The notes below the pieces were generated by a model. That model saw only the letters and a program-made list of their open reading frames with translations. It had not been told where the DNA came from and did not search any database. From Litoditis marina (taxonomy: Eukaryota > Nematoda > Chromadorea > Rhabditida > Rhabditidae): a DNA stretch of 64,000 bases. Both the position numbers and the translations under genes were made by a program. Of the stretch, positions 60,364 to 64,000 are shown piece by piece; positions within the stretch are counted from its first letter, which is position 1, and the number at the start of each line of letters is the position of its first letter. The stretch is taken from contig CAXIWQ010000023.1 in assembly GCA_964036275.1 (NCBI GenBank), positions 1-64,000 on the forward strand. Reading direction: 5' to 3'.

Positions 60364-63300
60364 TTCGTCTTTTGTGGCTGTGCGCCACAGAATATATAGT
60401 CGTCTTAGGTTTTTGTATCTGGGAGCAACAGACTTGATAGCCGTATGAACTTTTTTCTGTAGCTGCAAGGCAAAGAGTCAATAACCGCGTTAAGTCGTCG
60501 TTTGTGGCTGTGCGCCACAAAATATATAGTCGTGTTAGGTCTTTGTAGCTGGGAGCAACATACTTGATAGCCGTATAAACTTTTTTCTGTAGCTTTACGG
60601 CAAAGAGTCAATAACCGCGTTAATTTGTCTTTTGTGGCTGTGCGCCAAAGAATATGGAGTCGTATTAGGTTTTTGTAGCTGGGAGCAACAGACTTGATAG
60701 CCGTATAAACTTTTCTCTGTAACTGCAAGCCAAAGAGTCAATAACCGCGTTATTTCGTATTTTATGGCTGTGCGCCACAGAATAGATAGTTGTATTGGGT
60801 TTTTCTAGCTGGGAGCAACATATTTGATGGCCGTATAAACTTTTTTCTGTAGCTGCAAGGCAAAGAGTCAATAACCGCGTTAATCTGTCTTTGGTGGCTG
60901 TGCGCCACAGAATATAAAGTCGTATTAGGTTTTTGTAGTTGGGAGCAACAGACTTGATTGCCGTATGAGTTTTTTTTTTCTGTAACTGCAAGCCGAAGAG
61001 TCGATAACCGCGTTGATTCGTATTTCGTGGCTGTGCGTCACAGAATAGATAATCGTATTAGGTTTTTGTAGCTGGGAGCAACAGACTTGATAGCCGTATA
61101 AACTTTTTTCTGTAGCTGCAAGGCAAAGAGTCAATAACCGCGTTAATTTGTTTTTTGTGGTTGTGCGCCACAGAATATAAAGTCGTATTAGGTTTTTGTA
61201 GTTGGGAGCAACAGACTTGATAGCCGTATGATTTTTTTTTGTAGGTGCAAGGCAAAGAGTCAATAACCGCGTTAATTCGTATTTGGTGGATGTGCGCCAC
61301 AAAATAGATTGTCGTATTAGGTTTTTGTAGCTGGGAGCAACAGATTTGATAGCCGTATGAACTGTTCTCTGTAGCTGCAAGGCAAAGAGTCAATAACGCG
61401 TTAATTCGTATTTTGTGGCTGTGCGCCACAGAATATATAGTCGTCTTAGGTTTTTGTATCTGGGAGCAACAGACTCGATAGCCGTATGAACTTTTTTCTG
61501 TAGCTGCAATGCAAAGAGTCAATAACCGCGTTAAGTCGTCTTTTGTGGCTGTGCGCCACAAAATATATAGTCGTGTTAGGTCTTTGTAGCTGGGAGCAAC
61601 ATACTTGATAGCCGTATAAACTTTTTTCTGTAGCTTTACGGCAAAGAGTCAATAACCGCGTTAATTTGTCTTTTGTGGCTGTGCGCCACAGAATATGGAG
61701 TCGTATTAGGTTTTTGTAGCTGGGAGCAACAGACTTGATAGCCGTATAAACTTTTCTCTGTAACTGCAAGCCAAAGAGACGATAACCGCGTTAATTCGTA
61801 TTTTGTGGCTGTGCGCCACATAATAGATAGTCGTATTAGGTTTTTGTATCTGGGAGCAACAGACTTGATAGCCGTATGAACTTTTTTCTGTAGCTGCACG
61901 GTAAAGAGTCAATAACCGCGTTAATTTGTCTTTTGTGGCTGTGCGCCACAGAATAGTAAGTCGTATTAGGTTTTTGTAGCTGGGAGCAACAGACTTGATA
62001 GCCGTATAAACTTTTTTCTGTAGCTGCAAGGCAAAGAGTCAATAACCGCGTTAATTCGTCTTTTGTGGCTGTGTGCCACAGAAAAGATAGTTGTATTGGG
62101 TTTTTCTAGCTGGGAGCAACGTACTTGATAGCCGTATGAACTTTTTTTTGTAGCTGCAAGGCAAAGAGTCAATAACCGCGTTAATTTGTCTTTTGTGGCT
62201 GTGCGCCACAGAACATAAAGTCGTATTAGGTTTTTGTAGCCAGGAGCAACAGACTTGATAGCCGTATAAACTTTTTTCTGTAGCTGCAAGGCAAAGAGTC
62301 GATAACCGCGTTAATTCGTAATTTGTGGCTGTGTGCCACAGAAAAGATAGTTGTATTGGGTTTTTCGAGCTGGGAGCAACATACTTGATAGCCGTATGAA
62401 CTTTTTTTTGTAGCTGCAAGGCAAAGAGTCAATAACCGCGTTAATTTGTCTTTTGTGGCTGTGCGCCACAGAACATAAAGTCGTATTAGGTTTTTCTAGC
62501 TGGGAGCAACATACTTGATAGCCGTATAAACTTTTTTCTGTAGCTGCAAGGCAAAGAGTCAATAACCGCGTTAATTCGTATTTTGTGGCTGTGTGTCACA
62601 GAAAAGATAGTTGTATTAGGTTTTTGTAGTTGGGAGCAACAGACTTGATAGCCGTATAAACTTTTCTCTGTAACTGCAAGCCGAAGAGTCGATAACCGCG
62701 TTAATTTGTCTTTTGTGGTTGTGCGCCACAGAATATAAAGTCGTATTAGGTTTTTGTAGTTGGGAGCAACAGACTTGATAGCCGTATGATTTTTTTTTGT
62801 AGGTGCAAGGCAAAGAGTCAATAACCGCGTTAATTCGTATTTGGTGGATGTGCGCCACAAAATAGATTGTCGTATTAGGTTTTTGTATCTGGGAGCAACA
62901 GACTTGATAGCCGTATGAACTGTTCTCTGTAGTTGCAAGGCAAAGAGTCGATAACCGCGTTAATTCGTATTTTGTGGCTGTGCGCCACAGAATAGATTGT
63001 CGTATTAGGTTTTTGTAGCTGGGAGCAACATACTCGATAGCCGTATAAACTTTTTTCTATAGCTGCACGGTAAAGAGTCAATAACCGCGTTAATTCGTAT
63101 TTCGTGGCTGTGCGCCACAGAATAGATAATCGTATTAGGTTTTTGTAGCTGGGAGCAACAGACTTGATAGCCGTATAAACTTTTTTCTGTAGCTGCAAGG
63201 CAAAGAGTCAATAACCGCGTTAATTTGTCTTTTGTGGTTGTGCGCCACAGAATATAAAGTCGTATTAGGTTTTTGTAGTTGGGAGCAACAGACTTGATAG

Positions 63301-64000
63301 CCGTATGAACTTTTCTCTGTAACTGCAAGCCAAAGAGTCAATAACCGCGTTATTTTGTATTTTATGGCTGTGCGCCACAGAATAGATTGTCGTATTAGGT
63401 TTTTGTAGCTGGGAGCAACAGATTTGATAGCCGTATGAACTTTTCTCTGTAACTGCAAGCCAAAGAGACGATAACCGCGTTAATTCGTATTTTGTGGCTG
63501 TGCGCCACATAATAGATAGTCGTATTAGGTTTTTGTATCTGGGAGCAACAGACTTGATAGCCGTATGAACTGTTCTCTGTAGTTGCAAGGCAAAGAGTCG
63601 ATAACCGCGTTAATTCGTATTTTGTGGCTGTGTGCCACAGAATAGATTGTCGTATTAGGTTTTTGTAGTTGGGAGCAACATACTCGATAGCCGTATGAAC
63701 TTTTCTCTGTAACTGCAAGCCAAAGAGTCAATAACCGCGTTATTTTGTATTTTATGGCTGTGCGCCACAGAATAGATTGTCGTATTAGGTTTTTGTAGCT
63801 GGGAGCAACAGATTTGATAGCCGTATGAACTTTTTTCTGTAGCTGCAAGGCAAAGAGTCAATAACCGCGTTAAGTCGTCTTTTGTGGCTGTGCGCCACAG
63901 AATATATAGTCGTGTTAGGTCTTTGTAGCTGGGAGCAACATACTTGATAGCCGTATAAACTTTTTCCTGTAGCTTTACGGCAAAGAGTCAATAACCGCGT
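60361..64000 (-). repeat. 130-bp satellite array after MITE (about 28 monomers, continues past window)
   Basis: Same orientation as the main block but diverged monomers with an eight-monomer period of 1041 bp: the segment beginning at 60405 recurs at 61446 with very few changes. The variants GTGTTAGGTCTTTG and GTAGCTTTACGGC mark one monomer of each period and reappear at the very end of the window (about 63911 and 63970). The array is still running at base 64000. Confidence 0.95.

Noticed and set aside
10770..63991. Hundreds of overlapping 61-209 codon minus-strand frames across the satellite
   Set aside because: They repeat every 130 bp in all phases, overlap each other, and nearly all start at TTG or GTG. 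They follow from the monomer length and low stop density, so none is called as a gene.
10772..64000. TAATACGACT on the minus strand of most monomers, identical to the first ten bases of the T7 phage promoter
   Set aside because: The bases after it (TTATATTCTG) do not continue the promoter. Coincidence in a eukaryotic satellite, although it could cause primer mispriming in the laboratory.
10772..64000. CRISPR-like array of repeats
   Set aside because: There are no unique spacers. The whole 130-bp monomer repeats, no cas genes are present and the context is eukaryotic.

Overview
The window is eukaryotic repeat DNA with very little protein-coding capacity. It is AT-rich and carries a fragment of a Polinton/Maverick-type DNA polymerase, a PIF/Harbinger-like MITE and about 400 copies of a 130-bp satellite. 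An invertebrate is likely. A rhabditid (Caenorhabditis-like) nematode is my best guess from the overall texture, but no diagnostic gene proves it. Many open frames start only at TTG or GTG, so they should not be read as genes.

Layout. (1) 1-8613: a giant palindrome. Two near-identical arms (1-4254 and 4384-8613) flank a 129-bp spacer, and the left arm runs off the window. Each arm carries a C2H2 zinc-finger reading frame, three copies of a roughly 50-bp GGTCAC-containing motif, two 21-bp minisatellites and older internal duplications. (2) 8614-10771: the only unique region. It holds an 89-codon frame of unknown function, a seventh copy of the motif, a 199-codon minus-strand frame that I read as the N-terminal and zinc-binding part of a Polinton/Maverick family-B DNA polymerase, a duplicated CCAAT-containing module upstream of that frame, a 46-codon plus-strand frame, and three copies of a CGCAACTGGGGG motif that run up to the satellite edge. 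(3) 10772-64000: a head-to-tail satellite array, all monomers in one orientation, interrupted only by a MITE at 59200-60360. The core (about 11.6-57 kb) is built from higher-order repeats based on a six-monomer cycle (A-F, about 779 bp), re-amplified as 9-, 11-, 15- and 19-monomer blocks. The edges are more diverged and partly follow an 8-monomer (1041 bp) period.

The best leads are as follows. The palindrome and the polymerase fragment share a dispersed motif. The satellite contains a quasipalindrome-correction mutation that was later copied by a 19-monomer duplication. The MITE insertion can be ordered after an 8-monomer duplication because empty sites survive in the same array. A cluster of single-base indels at 49.9-56.2 kb looks like consensus error. 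I see no rRNA, tRNA, CRISPR, operon or complete functional gene system, and I do not claim a new defence or metabolic system here.
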